From contig NC_092339.1 of NCBI RefSeq assembly GCF_046630445.1, forward strand, positions 73,477,501 through 73,541,500: a DNA stretch of 64,000 nt, read 5' to 3'. Each line of letters starts with the position of its first letter. The stretch's first letter is position 1. Source of the DNA: Rutidosis leptorrhynchoides. Its lineage: Eukaryota > Streptophyta > Magnoliopsida > Asterales > Asteraceae. The notes under the pieces are model-generated. The model saw only the letters and a program-made list of their open reading frames with translations, was not told where the DNA came from and did no database searches. A program made the translations under genes and the position numbers. Of this stretch, positions 10,771 to 23,500 are shown in pieces.

Positions 10771-13700
10771 CTGTTGAAGGTGTTGACGAATCTTCTGGAA
10801 ATAGATGCGGGTATTTCTTCTTCATCTGATCTTCACACTCCCAGGTGAACTCGGGTCCTCTACGAGCATTCCATCGAACCTTAACAATTGGTATCTTGTT
10901 TTGCTTAAGTCTTTTAACCTCACGATCCATTATTTCGACGGGCTCTTCGATGAATTGGAGTTTTTCGTTGATTTGGATTTCATCTAATGGAATAGTGAGA
11001 TCTTCTTTAGCAAAACATTTCTTCAAATTCGAGACGTGGAAAGTGTTATGTACAGCCGCGAGTTGTTGAGGTAACTCAAGTCGGTAAGCTACTGGTCCGA
11101 CACGATCAATAATCTTGAATGGTCCAATATACCTTGGATTTAATTTCCCTCGTTTACCAAATCGAACAACGCCTTTCCAAGGTGCAACTTTAAGCATGAC
11201 CATCTCTCCAATTTCAAATTCTATATCTTTTCTTTTAATGTCAGCGTAGCTCTTTTGTCGACTTTGGGCGGTTTTCAACCGTTGTTGAATTTGGATGATC
11301 TTCTCGGTAGTTTCTTGTATAATCTCCGGACCCGTAATCTGTCTATCCCCCACTTCACTCCAACAAATCGGAGACCTGCACTTTCTACCATAAAGTGCTT
11401 CAAACGGCGCCATCTCAATGCTTGAATGGTAGCTGTTGTTGTAGGAAAATTCTGCTAACGGTAGATGTCGATCCCAACTGTTTCCGAAATCAATAACACA
11501 TGCTCGTAGCATGTCTTCAAGCGTTTGTATCGTCCTTTCGCTCTGCCCATCAGTTTGTGGATGATAGGCAGTACTCATGTCTAGACGAGTTCCTAATGCT
11601 TGCTGTAATGTCTGCCAGAATCTTGAAATAAATCTGCCATCCCTATCAGAGATAATAGAGATTGGTATTCCATGTCTGGAGACGACTTCCTTCAAATACA
11701 GTCGTGCTAACTTCTCCATCTTGTCATCTTCTCTTATTGGTAGGAAGTGTGCTGATTTAGTGAGACGATCAACTATTACCCAAATAGTATCAAAACCACT
11801 TGCAGTCCTTGGCAATTTAGTGATGAAATCCATGGTAATGTTTTCCCATTTCCATTCCGGGATTTCGGGTTGTTGAAGTAGACCTGATGGTTTCTGATGC
11901 TCAGCTTTGACCTTAGAACACGTCAAACATTCTCCTACGTATTTAGCAACATCGGCTTTCATACCCGGCCACCAAAAATGTTTCTTGAGATCCTTGTACA
12001 TCTTCCCCGTTCCAGGATGTATTGAGTATCTGGTTTTATGAGCTTCTCTAAGTATCATTTCTCTCATATCTCCAAATTTTGGTACCCAAATCCTTTCAGC
12101 CCTATACCGGGTTCCGTCTTCCCGAATATTAAGATGCTTCTCCGATCCTTTGGGTATTTCATCCTTTAAATTTCCCTCTTTTAAAACTCCTTGTTGCGCC
12201 TCCTTTATTTGAGTAGTAATGTTATTATGAATCATTATATTCATAGATTTTACTCGAATGGGTTCTCTATCCTTCCTGCTCAAGGCATCGGCTACCACAT
12301 TTGCCTTCCCCGGGTGGTAACGAATCTCAAAATCGTAATCATTCAATAATTCAATCCACCTACGCTGCCTCATATTCAGTTGTTTCTGATTAAATATGTG
12401 TTGAAGACTTTTGTGGTCGGTATATATAATACTTTTAACCCCATATAAGTAGTGCCTCCAAGTCTTTAATGCAAAAACAACCGCGCCTAATTCCAAATCA
12501 TGCGTCGTATAATTTTGTTCGTGAATCTTCAATTGTCTAGACGCATAAGCAATCACCTTCGTTCGTTGCATTAATACACAACCGAGACCTTGCTTTGATG
12601 CGTCACAATAAATCACAAAATCATCATTCCCTTCAGGCAATGACAATATAGGTGCCGTAGTTAGCTTTTTCTTCAATAACTGAAACGCTTTCTCTTGTTC
12701 ATCATTCCATTCAAATTTCTTCCCTTTATGCGTTAATGCAGTCAAGGGTTTTGCTATTCTGGAAAAGTCTTGGATGAACCTTCTGTAGTAACCAGCTAGT
12801 CCTAAAAACTGGCGTATGTGTTTCGGAGTTTTCGGGGTTTCCCACTTTTCAACAGTTTCTATCTTTGTCGGATCCACCTTAATACCTTCTTTGTTCACTA
12901 TGTGACCGAGGAATTGAACTTCTTCCAACCAAAATGCACACTTTGAAAACTTAGCGTACAATTCTTCCTTCCTCAATACTTCTAACACCTTTCTCAAATG
13001 TTCACCGTGTTCTTGGTCATTCTTTGAGTAAATAAGTATGTCATCAATGAAAACAATGACAAACTTGTCAAGGTATGGTCCACACACTCGGTTCATAAGG
13101 TCCATGAACACAGCTGGTGCATTAGTTAAACCAAACGGCATGACCATAAACTCGTAATGACCGTAACGTGTTCTGAAAGCAGTCTTTGGAATATCATCTT
13201 CTTTCACCCGCATTTGATGATACCCGGAACGTAAGTCAATCTTTGAATAAACAGACGAGCCTTGTAGTTGATCAAATAAGTCGTCGATTCTCGGTAGTGG
13301 GTAGCGGTTCTTGATGGTAAGTTTGTTCAACTCTCGGTAGTCGATACACAACCTGAATGTACCATCTTTCTTCTTGACAAACAAAACAGGAGCTCCCCAC
13401 GGTGATGTGCTTGGTCGAATGAAACCACGCTCTAAAAGTTCTTGTAATTGGCTTTGCAGTTCTTTCATCTCGCTGGGTGCGAGTCTGTAAGGAGCACGAG
13501 CTATTGGTGCAGCTCCTGGTACAAGATCTATTTGAAATTCAACGGATCGATGTGGGGGTAATCCCGGTAATTCTTTCGGAAATACATCAGGAAATTCTTT
13601 TGCAATGGGAACATCATTGATGCTCTTTTCTTCAGTTTGTACTTTCTCGACGTGTGCTAGAACAGCATAGCAACCTTTTCTTATTAGTTTTTGTGCCTTC

Positions 13701-15376
13701 AAATTACTAATAAGATGTAGCTTCGTGTTGCCCTTTTCTCCGTACACCATTAAGGGTTTTCCTTTTTCTCGTATAATGCGAATTGCATTTTTGTAACAAA
13801 CGATCTCCGCTTTCACTTCTTTCAACCAGTCCATACCGATTATCACATCAAAACTCCCTAACTCTACTGGTATCAAATCAATCTTAAATGTTTCGCTAAC
13901 CAGTTTAATTTCTCGATTCCGACATATATTATCTGCTGAAATTAATTTACCATTTGCTAATTCGAGTAAAAATTTACTATCCAAAGGCGTCAATGGACAA
14001 CTTAATTTAGCACAAAAATCTCTACTCATATAGCTTCTATCCGCACCCGAATCAAATAAAACGTAAGCAGATTTATTGTCAATAAGAAACGTACCCGTAA
14101 CAAGCTCCGGGTCTTCCTGTGCCTCTACCGCATTAATATTGAAAACCCTTCCACGGCCTTGTCCATTCGTGTTCTCCTGGTTCGGGCAATTTCTAATAAT
14201 GTGGCCTGGTTTTCCACATTTATAACAAACTACATTGGCATAACTTGCTCCGACACTACTTGCTCCGCCATTACTCGTTCCGACACCATTTGTTCCTTTC
14301 GTTCTATTAACCCCTGGTCCGTAGACCTCACACTTCGCCGCGCTATGACCATTTCTTTTACACTTGTTGCAAAATTTGGTGCAGAACCCCGAGTGATTCT
14401 TTTCACACCTTTGGCATAGCTGCTTCTGATTGTTGTTGTTGTTGCGGTTATTATTGTTGTTGGGATGATTGTTGTAGTTGCTGTTGTTGTTGTTGTTGTT
14501 GTTGTTGGGCCGTTTGTTGTAGTTGCGATTGATGTTGCGATTGTTGGGATAATTGTTGCGATTATTGTTGTAATTGCTGTTGTTGTTGTATTGGTGATTC
14601 TTATCACCGTTTTCCTCCCACTTTCTTTTGACTTGCTTCACATTGGCCTCTTCAGCAGTCTGTTCTTTAATTCTTTCTTCAATCTGGTTCACTAGTTTGT
14701 GAGCCATTCTACATGCCTGTTGTATGGAGGCGGGCTCGTGTGAACTTATATCTTCTTGGATTCTTTCCGGTAATCCTTTCACAAACGCGTCGATCTTCTC
14801 TTCCTCATCTTCGAATGCTCCCGGACACAATAGGCACAATTCTGTGAATCGTCTTTCGTACGTGGTAATATCAAATCCTTGGGTTCGTAACCCTCTAAGT
14901 TCTGTCTTGAGCTTATTGACCTCGGTTCTGGGACGGTACTTCTCGTTCATCAAGTGCTTGAATGCTGACCACGATAGTGCGTACGCATCATCTTGTCCCA
15001 CTTGCTCTAGATAGGTATTCCACCATGTTAACGCAGAACCTGTGAAGGTATGCGTAGCGTACTTCACTTTGTCCTCTTCAGTACACTTACTTATGGCAAA
15101 CACCGATTCAACCTTCTCGGTCCACCGTTTCAATCCGATCGGTCCTTCGGTTCCATCAAATTCCAAAGGTTTGCAGGCAGTGAATTCTTTGTAGGTGCAT
15201 CCTACACGATTTCCTGTACTGCTAGATCCAAGGTTATTGTTGGTATGTAGCGCAGCCTGTACTGCGGCTATGTTTGAAGCTAGAAAAGTACGGAATTCCT
15301 CTTCATTCATATTCACAGTGTGTCGAGTAGTCGGTGCCATTTCCTTCAAAATAGTTAAATGGAACAAGTTAATCAT
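10766..15376 (-). CDS. Copy A Ty3/gypsy gag-pol polyprotein
   Basis: A 1536-residue open frame. Domains in order: gag (about 70-240), an Asn-rich linker (about 263-325), zinc knuckles [14 protein letters not shown] and [14 protein letters not shown] (about 335-397), and protease [10 protein letters not shown] (about 441-450). Then come reverse transcriptase with FIDD near 776, RNase H with CDAS near 923, and the integrase HHCC finger (about 1111-1153). The integrase DDE core is near 1182, 1243 and 1279, and a chromodomain-like tail lies at about 1470-1525. The annotated start may not be the one used: the Met in MAPTTRHTV, 13th in the frame, looks the more natural gag start. No stop or frameshift is seen. 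Relative to copy C it differs at about ten residues, including Cys for Arg in the C-terminal FTWECEDQM. Confidence 0.95.
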   Translation of the reverse strand: MINLFHLTILKEMAPTTRHTVNMNEEEFRTFLASNIAAVQAALHTNNNLGSSSTGNRVGCTYKEFTACKPLEFDGTEGPIGLKRWTEKVESVFAISKCTEEDKVKYATHTFTGSALTWWNTYLEQVGQDDAYALSWSAFKHLMNEKYRPRTEVNKLKTELRGLRTQGFDITTYERRFTELCLLCPGAFEDEEEKIDAFVKGLPERIQEDISSHEPASIQQACRMAHKLVNQIEERIKEQTAEEANVKQVKRKWEENGDKNHQYNNNSNYNNNRNNYPNNRNINRNYNKRPNNNNNNNNSNYNNHPNNNNNRNNNNNQKQLCQRCEKNHSGFCTKFCNKCKRNGHSAAKCEVYGPGVNRTKGTNGVGTSNGGASSVGASYANVVCYKCGKPGHIIRNCPNQENTNGQGRGRVFNINAVEAQEDPELVTGTFLIDNKSAYVLFDSGADRSYMSRDFCAKLSCPLTPLDSKFLLELANGKLISADNICRNREIKLVSETFKIDLIPVELGSFDVIIGMDWLKEVKAEIVCYKNAIRIIREKGKPLMVYGEKGNTKLHLISNLKAQKLIRKGCYAVLAHVEKVQTEEKSINDVPIAKEFPDVFPKELPGLPPHRSVEFQIDLVPGAAPIARAPYRLAPSEMKELQSQLQELLERGFIRPSTSPWGAPVLFVKKKDGTFRLCIDYRELNKLTIKNRYPLPRIDDLFDQLQGSSVYSKIDLRSGYHQMRVKEDDIPKTAFRTRYGHYEFMVMPFGLTNAPAVFMDLMNRVCGPYLDKFVIVFIDDILIYSKNDQEHGEHLRKVLEVLRKEELYAKFSKCAFWLEEVQFLGHIVNKEGIKVDPTKIETVEKWETPKTPKHIRQFLGLAGYYRRFIQDFSRIAKPLTALTHKGKKFEWNDEQEKAFQLLKKKLTTAPILSLPEGNDDFVIYCDASKQGLGCVLMQRTKVIAYASRQLKIHEQNYTTHDLELGAVVFALKTWRHYLYGVKSIIYTDHKSLQHIFNQKQLNMRQRRWIELLNDYDFEIRYHPGKANVVADALSRKDREPIRVKSMNIMIHNNITTQIKEAQQGVLKEGNLKDEIPKGSEKHLNIREDGTRYRAERIWVPKFGDMREMILREAHKTRYSIHPGTGKMYKDLKKHFWWPGMKADVAKYVGECLTCSKVKAEHQKPSGLLQQPEIPEWKWENITMDFITKLPRTASGFDTIWVIVDRLTKSAHFLPIREDDKMEKLARLYLKEVVSRHGIPISIISDRDGRFISRFWQTLQQALGTRLDMSTAYHPQTDGQSERTIQTLEDMLRACVIDFGNSWDRHLPLAEFSYNNSYHSSIEMAPFEALYGRKCRSPICWSEVGDRQITGPEIIQETTEKIIQIQQRLKTAQSRQKSYADIKRKDIEFEIGEMVMLKVAPWKGVVRFGKRGKLNPRYIGPFKIIDRVGPVAYRLELPQQLAAVHNTFHVSNLKKCFAKEDLTIPLDEIQINEKLQFIEEPVEIMDREVKRLKQNKIPIVKVRWNARRGPEFTWECEDQMKKKYPHLFPEDSSTPSTA

Positions 15377-15473
15377 ACAGAATATTAAGAGTAGTTAATA
15401 GTATTTCGTAGCATAATATGAACTCATTTATAAAAGCTTTTTCTTCATATTAGCGTTTTATAAGTTTAAATTC

Positions 15474-15488
15474 GGGTAGTACCTACCC
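15474..15488 (-). promoter_or_regulatory. PPT-like hairpin upstream of gag, copy A
   Basis: Minus-strand GGGTAGGTACTACCC, a 6-bp stem with a 3-base loop. It sits in AACGGGTAGGTACT, identical over 14 bases to the 3' polypurine tract plus the first LTR base. Confidence 0.6.
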
Positions 15489-15681
15489 GTTAAGTTCATA
15501 CTTAGTAGCTAATATACAATTCAACTACTACAATTCTATATGAAAAACTGATTATAATAATATTTCGCGTTCAAACTTTTATACAATATTTTACAAAATT
15601 ACAATACCGCTTATTTTACATAAAGCATGAAATATAGCACACAATAACTTTGATACAAGATAGTTGTGAAGACAATTCTAG

Positions 15682-16365
15682 CTAGTACACAAGTCGTTCA
15701 GCAAAGGCAATAAAGACACGTAATTCATACGTCCAGAAACAAGTCATGCATTCTGGTTTTACTAGGACTACTTCCCATCCTTGGTCTTGTGCAACATAAC
15801 CGTTATGGCCGTTGATAAGACAGCGTGTTGTAACGTCATCAAAGGGACGAGGGTTACGTAATGTCCAACAGTCCCGTAATAATCTAAAAACCTCATTTCT
15901 TACCCCAATTACCGACTCCGTCACTTGTGGAAACGTTTTGTTTAATAGTTGTAGCCCGATGTTCTTGTTCTCACTTTGGTGAGAAGCGAACATTACTAAT
16001 CCGTAAGCATAACATGCTTCTTTATGTTGCATGTTAGCCGCTTTTTCTAAATCACGAAGTCCAATATTCGGATATATTGAGTCAAAATAATTTCTTAACC
16101 CGTTGCGTAAAATAGCATTTGGGTTCCCCGCAATATATGCGTCAAAGTAAACACATCGTAACTTATGGGTTTCCCAATGTGATATCCCCCATCTTTCAAA
16201 CGAAAGTCTCTTATAAACCAAGACATTCTTGGAACGTTCTTCGAATGTCTTACAAACTGATCTCGCCTTAAATAGTTGTGCCGAAGAATTCTGGCCGACT
16301 CTAGACAAGATTTCATCAATCATGTCTCCGGGTAGGTCTCTTAAAATATTGGGTTGTCTATCCAT
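15682..16365 (-). CDS. Retroelement-encoded F-box protein, copy A
   Basis: A 227-residue frame in the same orientation as gag-pol, 305 bases upstream of it. Residues about 8-50 form an F-box-like segment (LPGDMIDEILSRVGQNSSAQ and on to VCKTFEERS), the region that binds SKP1 in SCF ubiquitin ligases. Residues about 80-145 contain a NPNAILRNGL motif and a Sel1-like stretch (LEKAANMQHKEACYAYGL). The C-terminus has CMTCFWTYELRVF. This layout resembles the plant F-box family typified by Arabidopsis At2g35280, by recall only. The protein is identical to that of copy C as read. A host F-box captured into the leader of an LTR retrotransposon is the simplest reading. Whether it is made, and what it targets, is unknown. 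Confidence 0.8.
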   Translation of the reverse strand: MDRQPNILRDLPGDMIDEILSRVGQNSSAQLFKARSVCKTFEERSKNVLVYKRLSFERWGISHWETHKLRCVYFDAYIAGNPNAILRNGLRNYFDSIYPNIGLRDLEKAANMQHKEACYAYGLVMFASHQSENKNIGLQLLNKTFPQVTESVIGVRNEVFRLLRDCWTLRNPRPFDDVTTRCLINGHNGYVAQDQGWEVVLVKPECMTCFWTYELRVFIAFAERLVY

Positions 16366-16379
16366 TTTGTGTTTTTAAA

Positions 16380-16412
16380 CTGTAAAATAGACAAGAGTTA
16401 GATTCATAAAAA
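16380..16412 (-). promoter_or_regulatory. Candidate 3' splice site before F-box start, copy A
   Basis: The minus strand reads a T run, then TGAATCTAAC (branch-point-like), a pyrimidine-rich stretch, and TTTTACAG ending at 16380, 14 bases before the F-box ATG. It is the same as 38718-38747 in copy C. Confidence 0.5.
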
Positions 16413-16502
16413 AAATACTTATTAATACAAGCAATTTTTACATATATCATAAAGCATAAGAACACTATATTCCATATATTACACCACACGAATACAACTA
16501 TC

Positions 16503-17117
16503 TTATTCCGACTCGCTCGTTTCTTCTTCTTCGGTTTTGGTTCGTTTTGCCAAGTTTCTAGGGATATATGATGTTCCCCTAATACGAGCCGTCGTTGTCC
16601 ACATTGGTTTAGAAAAACCTGGTGGTTTAGAGGTTCCCGGGTCATTGTTACAACTTAAGGACTTCGGGGGTTGACGATACATATAAAGTTCATCGGGGTT
16701 GGAATTAGATTTCTCTATTTTTATGCCCTTTCCCTTATTATTTTCTTTTGCCTTTTTAAATTCAGTTGGGGTAATTTCTATAACATCATCGGAATTCTCG
16801 TCGGAATCCGATTCATCGGAGAATTGGTAATCCTCCCAATATTTTGCTTCCTTGGCGGAAACACCATTGACCATAATTAACCTTGGTCGGTTGGTTGAGG
16901 ATTTTCTTTTACTTAACCGTTTTATTATTTCCCCCACCGGTTCTATTTCTTCATCCGGTTCCGATTCTTCTTCCGATTCCGATTCTTCTTCCGGTTCCGA
17001 CTCTTCTTCCGGTTCCTCTTCGGGAACTTGTGAATCAGTCCACAAATCATTCCAATTTACATTTGACTCTTCATTATTATTAGGTGAGTCAATGGGACTT
17101 GTTCTAGAGGTAGACAT
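16503..17117 (-). CDS. Acidic accessory protein, copy A
   Basis: A 204-residue frame between the primer-binding site and the F-box frame, sense orientation. Residues about 31-60 are four 18-bp-encoded repeats of the E-P-E-E-E-S type. A basic patch (KRLSKRKSS) follows near residue 70, a second acidic Ser/Asp cluster near 100-115, a Lys-rich stretch near 120-135, and an E/T/S-rich C-terminus. It has no signal peptide or membrane segment. I do not recognise the family. Acidic plus basic low-complexity composition suggests a nuclear or nucleic-acid-associated disordered protein, but that is inference. A diverged homologue exists in family 1 (7138-7474). Confidence 0.75.
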   Translation of the reverse strand: MSTSRTSPIDSPNNNEESNVNWNDLWTDSQVPEEEPEEESEPEEESESEEESEPDEEIEPVGEIIKRLSKRKSSTNRPRLIMVNGVSAKEAKYWEDYQFSDESDSDENSDDVIEITPTEFKKAKENNKGKGIKIEKSNSNPDELYMYRQPPKSLSCNNDPGTSKPPGFSKPMWTTTARIRGTSYIPRNLAKRTKTEEEETSESE

Positions 17118-17306
17118 CTATCACATAATATCAAACACGTTAAGAGATTAATTTATCACATAATATTCATATGTTAAAAATATATAGTTTCCAACAAAAA
17201 TGTTAAGCAATCATTTTTAAAGAAAACACGGTCGAAGTCCAGACTCACTAATGCATCCTAACAAACTCGATAAGACACACTAATGCAAATTTTCTGGTTC
17301 TCTAAG

Positions 17307-17326
17307 ACCAACGCTCGGATACCAAC
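17307..17326 (-). promoter_or_regulatory. Primer-binding site, copy A
   Basis: Minus-strand GTTGGTATCCGAGCGTTGG directly follows the LTR end TTTCA. It resembles the usual plant PBS TGGTATCAGAGC, complementary to a methionine tRNA 3' end, with a C for A change. The priming tRNA is inferred. Confidence 0.65.
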
Positions 17327-20300
17327 TGAAATGTCCCGTTCTTATTGATTAAAAACGTTCCATATTAATTGATTTCGTTGCGAGGTTTTGACCTCTATAT
17401 GAGACGTTGACCATTACATAATGGTTTACAATACAAATATGTTACAACAAAATAAGTTTCTTGAATGCAGTTTTTACACAATATCATACAAGCATGGACT
17501 CCAAATCTTGTCCTTATTTAAGTATGCGACAGCGGAAGCTCTTAATAATCACCTGAGAATAAACATGCTTAAAACGTCAACAAAAATGTTGGTGAGTTAT
17601 AGGTTTAACCTATATATATCAAATCGTAACAATAGACCACAAGATTTCATATTTCAATACACATCCCATACATAGAGATAAAAATCATTCATATGGTGAA
17701 CACCTGGTAACCGACAATAACAAGATGCATATATAAGAATATCCCCATCATTCCGGGACACCCTTCGGATATGATATAAATTTCGAAGTACTAAAGCATC
17801 CGGTACTTTGGATGGGGTTTGTTAGGCCCAATAGATCTATCTTTAGGATTCGCGTCAATTAGGGTGTCTGTTCCCTAATTCTTAGATTACCAGACTTAAT
17901 AAAAAGGGGCATATTCGATTTCGATAATTCAACCATAGAATGTAGTTTCACGTACTTGTGTCTATTTTGTAAATCATTTATAAAACCTGCATGTATTCTC
18001 ATCCCAAAAATATTAGATTTTAAAAGTGGGACTATAACTCACTTTCACAGATTTTTACTTCGTCGGGAAGTAAGACTTGGCCACTGGTTGATTCACGAAC
18101 CTATAACAATATATACATATATATCAAAGTATGTTCAAAATATATTTACAACACTTTTAATATATTTTGATGTTTTAAGTTTATTAAGTCAGCTGTCCTC
18201 GTTAGTAACCTACAACTAGTTGTCCACAGTTAGATGTACAGAAATAAATCGATAAATATTATCTTGAATCAATCCACGACCCAGTGTATACGTATCTCAG
18301 TATTGATCACAACTCAAACTATATATATTTTGGAATCAACCTCAACCCTGTATAGCTAACTCCAACATTCACATATAGAGTGTCTATGGTTGTTCCGAAA
18401 TATATATAGATGTGTCGACATGATAGGTCGAAACATTGTATACGTGTCTATGGTATCTCAAGATTACATAATATATAATACAAGTTGATTAAGTTATGGT
18501 TGGAATAGATTTGTTACCAATTTTCACGTAGCTAAAATGAGAAAAATTATCCAATCTTGTTTTACCCATAACTTCTTCATTTTAAATCCGTTTTGAGTGA
18601 ATCAAATTGCTATGGTTTCATATTGAACTCTATTTTATGAATCTAAACAAAAAAAGTATAGGTTTCTTGTCGGAAAAATAAGTTACAAGTCGTTTTTGTA
18701 AAGGTAGTCATTTCAGTCGAAAGAACGACGTCTAGATGACCATTTTAGAAAACATACTTCCACTTTGAGTTTAACCATAATTTTTGGATATAGTTTCATG
18801 TTCATAATAAAAATCATTTTCTCAGAATAACAACTTTTAAATCAAAGTTTATCATAGTTTTTAATTAACTAACCCAAAACAGCCCGCGGTGTTACTACGA
18901 CGGCGTAAATCCGGTTTTACGGTGTTTTTCGTGTTTCCAGGTTTTAAATCATTAAGTTAGCATATCATATAGATATAGAACATGTGTTTAGTTGATTTTA
19001 AAAGTCAAGTTAGAAGGATTAACTTTTGTTTGCGAACAAGTTTAGAATTAACTAAACTATGTTCTAGTGATTACAAGTTTAAACCTTCGAATAAGATAGC
19101 TTTATATGTATGAATCGAATGATGTTATGAACATCATTACTACCTTAAGTTCCTTGGATGAACCTACTGGAAAAGAGAAAAATGGATCTAGCTTCAATGG
19201 ATCCTTGGATGGCTCAAAGTTCTTGAAGCAAAATCATGACACGAAAACAAGTTCAAGTAAGATCATCACTTGAAATAAGATTGTTATAGTTATAGAAATT
19301 GAACCAAAGTTTGAATATGATTATTACCTTGTATTAGAATGATAACCTACTGTAAGAAACAAAGATTTCTTGAGGTTGGATGATCACCTTACAAGATTGG
19401 AAGTGAGCTAGCAAACTTGAAAGTATTCTTGATTTTATGAAACTAGAACTTTTGGAATTTATGAAGAACACTTAGAACTTGAAGATAGAACTTGAGAGAG
19501 TTCAATTAGATGAAGAAAATTGAAGAATGAAAGTGTTTGTAGGTGTTTTTGGTCGTTGGTGTATGGATTAGATATAAAGGATATGTAATTTTGTTTTCAT
19601 GTAAATAAGTCATGAATGATTACTCATATTTTTGTAATCTTATGAGATATTTCATGCTAGTTGCCAAATGATGGTTCCCACATGTGTTAGGTGACTCACA
19701 TGGGCTGCTAAGAGCTGATCATTGGAGTGTATATACCAATAGTACATACATCTAAAAGCTGTGTATTGTACGAGTACGAATACGGGTGCATACGAGTAGA
19801 ATTGTTGGTGAAACTGAACGAGAATGTAATTGTAAGCATTTTTGTTAAGTAGAAGTATTTTGATAAGTGTATTGAAGTCTTTCAAAAGTGTATAAATACA
19901 TATTAAAACACTACATGTATATTCATTTTAACTGAGTCGTTAAGTCATCGTTAGTCGTTACATGTAAGTGTTGTTTTGAAACCTTTAGGTTAACGATCTT
20001 GTTAAATGTTGTTAACCCAATGTTTATAATAACAAAAGAGATTTTAAATTATTATATTATCATGATATTATGATGTACGAATATCTCTTAATATGATATA
20101 TATACATTAAATGTCGTTACAACGATAAACGTTACATATATGTCTCGTTTCAAAATCATTAAGTTAGTAGTCTTGTTTTTACATATGTAGTTCATTGTTA
20201 ATATAATTAATGATATGTTTACTTATCATAATATCATGTTAACTATATATATAACCATATATATGTCATCATATAGTTTTTTTTTTTACAAGTTTTAACG

Positions 20301-20465
20301 TTCGTGAATCACCGGTCAACTTGGGTGGTCAATTGTCTATATGAAACCTATTTCAATTAATCAAGTCTTAACAAGTTTGATTGCTTAACATGTTGGAAAC
20401 ATTTAATCATGTAAACATCAATCTCAATTAATATATATAAACATGGAAAAGTTCGGGTCACTACA
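17327..20465 (-). repeat. Shared LTR: 5' LTR of copy A and 3' LTR of copy B (3139 bp)
   Basis: It has the same ends as the LTR at 7475-10730, but lacks 117 bp near the primer-binding-site end (the segment equivalent to about 7557-7673). On its left is the PBS and leader of copy A. On its right is the polypurine tract and gag-pol of copy B. It therefore serves two internal regions, as expected of a tandem array made by unequal recombination. Confidence 0.9.
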
Positions 20466-20505
20466 GTACCTACCCGTTAAATAAATTTCGTCCCGAAATT
20501 TTAAG
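20466..20505 (-). promoter_or_regulatory. Copy B polypurine tract and hairpin
   Basis: Same sequence as in copy A: AACGGGTAGGTAC next to the LTR, with the AAATTTCG/CGAAATTT inverted repeat beside it. Confidence 0.8.
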
Positions 20506-23500
20506 CTGTTGAAGGTGTTGACGAATCTTCTGGAAATAGATGCGGGTATTTCTTCTTCATCTGATCTTCACGCTCCCAGGTGAACTCGGGTCCTCTACGA
20601 GCATTCCATCGAACCTTAACAATTGGTATCTTGTTTTGCTTAAGTCTTTTAACCTCACGATCCATTATTTCGACGGGCTCTTCGATGAATTGGAGTTTTT
20701 CGTTGATTTGGATTTCATCTAATGGAATAGTGAGATCTTCTTTAGCAAAACATTTCTTCAAATTCGAGACGTGGAAAGTGTTATGTACAGCCGCGAGTTG
20801 TTGAGGTAACTCAAGTCGGTAAGCTACTGGTCCGACACGATCAATAATCTTGAATGGTCCAATATACCTTGGATTTAATTTCCCTCGTTTACCAAATCGA
20901 ACAACGCCTTTCCAAGGTGCAACTTTAAGCATGACCATCTCTCCAATTTCAAATTCTATATCTTTTCTTTTAATGTCAGCGTAGCTCTTTTGTCGACTTT
21001 GGGCGGTTTTCAACCGTTGTTGAATTTGGATGATCTTCTCGGTAGTTTCTTGTATAATCTCCGGACCCGTAATCTGTCTATCCCCCACTTCACTCCAACA
21101 AATCGGAGACCTGCACTTTCTACCATAAAGTGCTTCAAACGGCGCCATCTCAATGCTTGAATGGTAGCTGTTGTTGTAGGAAAATTCTGCTAACGGTAGA
21201 TGTCGATCCCAACTGTTTCCGAAATCAATAACACATGCTCGTAGCATGTCTTCAAGCGTTTGTATCGTCCTTTCGCTCTGCCCATCAGTTTGTGGATGAT
21301 AGGCAGTACTCATGTCTAGACGAGTTCCTAATGCTTGCTGTAATGTCTGCCAGAATCTTGAAATAAATCTGCCATCCCTATCAGAGATAATAGAGATTGG
21401 TATTCCATGTCTGGAGACGACTTCCTTCAAATACAGTCGTGCTAACTTCTCCATCTTGTCATCTTCTTTTATTGGTAGGAAGTGTGCTGATTTAGTGAGA
21501 CGATCAACTATTACCCAAATAGTATCAAAACCACTTGCAGTCCTTGGCAATTTAGTGATGAAATCCATGGTAATGTTTTCCCATTTCCATTCCGGGATTT
21601 CGGGTTGTTGAAGTAGACCTGATGGTTTCTGATGCTCAGCTTTGACCTTAGAACACGTCAAACATTCTCCTACGTATTTAGCAACATCGGCTTTCATACC
21701 CGGCCACCAAAAATGTTTCTTGAGATCCTTGTACATCTTCCCCGTTCCAGGATGTATTGAGTATCTGGTTTTATGAGCTTCTCTAAGTATCATTTCTCTC
21801 ATATCTCCAAATTTTGGTAGCCAAATCCTTTCAGCCCTATACCGGGTTCCGTCTTCCCGAATATTAAGATGCTTCTCCGATCCTTTGGGTATTTCATCCT
21901 TTAAATTTCCCTCTTTTAAAACTCCTTGTTGCGCCTCCTTTATTTGAGTAGTAATGTTATTATGAATCATTATATTCATAGATTTTACTCGAATGGGTTC
22001 TCTATCCTTCCTGCTCAAGGCATCGGCTACCACATTTGCCTTCCCCGGGTGGTAACGAATCTCAAAATCGTAATCATTCAATAATTCAATCCACCTACGC
22101 TGCCTCATATTCAGTTGTTTCTGATTAAATATGTGTTGAAGACTTTTGTGGTCGGTATATATAATACTTTTAACCCCATATAAGTAGTGCCTCCAAGTCT
22201 TTAATGCAAAAACAACCGCGCCTAATTCCAAATCATGCGTCGTATAATTTTGTTCGTGAATCTTCAATTGTCTAGACGCATAAGCAATCACCTTCGTTCG
22301 TTGCATTAATACACAACCGAGACCTTGCTTTGATGCGTCACAATAAATCACAAAATCATCATTCCCTTCAGGCAATGACAATATAGGTGCCGTAGTTAGC
22401 TTTTTCTTCAATAACTGAAACGCTTTCTCTTGTTCATCATTCCATTCAAATTTCTTCCCTTTATGCGTTAATGCAGTCAAGGGTTTTGCTATTCTGGAAA
22501 AGTCTTGGATGAACCTTCTGTAGTAACCAGCTAGTCCTAAAAACTGGCGTATGTGTTTCGGAGTTTTCGGGGTTTCCCACTTTTCAACAGTTTCTATCTT
22601 TGTCGGATCCACCTTAATACCTTCTTTGTTCACTATGTGACCGAGGAATTGAACTTCTTCCAACCAAAATGCACACTTTGAAAACTTAGCGTACAATTCT
22701 TCCTTCCTCAATACTTCTAACACCTTTCTCAAATGTTCACCGTGTTCTTGGTCATTCTTTGAGTAAATAAGTATGTCATCAATGAAAACAATGACAAACT
22801 TGTCAAGGTATGGTCCACACACTCGGTTCATAAGGTCCATGAACACAGCTGGTGCATTAGTTAAACCAAACGGCATGACCATAAACTCGTAATGACCGTA
22901 ACGTGTTCTGAAAGCAGTCTTTGGAATATCATCTTCTTTCACCCGCATTTGATGATACCCGAAACGTAAGTCAATCTTTGAATAAACAGACGAGCCTTGT
23001 AGTTGATCAAATAAGTCGTCGATTCTCGGTAGTGGGTAGCGGTTCTTGATGGTAAGTTTGTTCAACTCTCGGTAGTCGATACACAACCTGAATGTACCAT
23101 CTTTCTTCTTGACAAACAAAACAGGAGCTCCCCACGGTGATGTGCTTGGTCGAATGAAACCACGCTCTAAAAGTTCTTGTAATTGGCTTTGCAGTTCTTT
23201 CATCTCGCTGGGTGCGAGTCTGTAAGGAGCACGAGCTATTGGTGCAGCTCCTGGTACAAGATCTATTTGAAATTCAACGGATCGATGTGGGGGTAATCCC
23301 GGTAATTCTTTCGGAAATACATCAGGAAATTCTTTTGCAATGGGAACATCATTGATGCTCTTTTCTTCAGTTTGTACTTTCTCGACGTGTGCTAGAACAG
23401 CATAGCAACCTTTTCTTATTAGTTTTTGTGCCTTCAAATTACTAATAAGATGTAGCTTCGTGTTGCCCTTTTCTCCGTACACCATTAAGGGTTTTCCTTT

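Noticed and set aside
14230..14695. Frames rich in Thr (minus) and Val (plus) near 14.2-14.7 kb, repeated at 24.0-24.4 kb and 40.4-40.9 kb
   Set aside because: They are other-frame readings of the AAC repeat encoding poly-Asn in gag, with no independent support.
16852..17151. Ser/Gly/Asp-rich frame opposite the acidic gene (also 37975-38274)
   Set aside because: Antisense shadow of the GAA/GAG-rich repeats of the acidic accessory gene.
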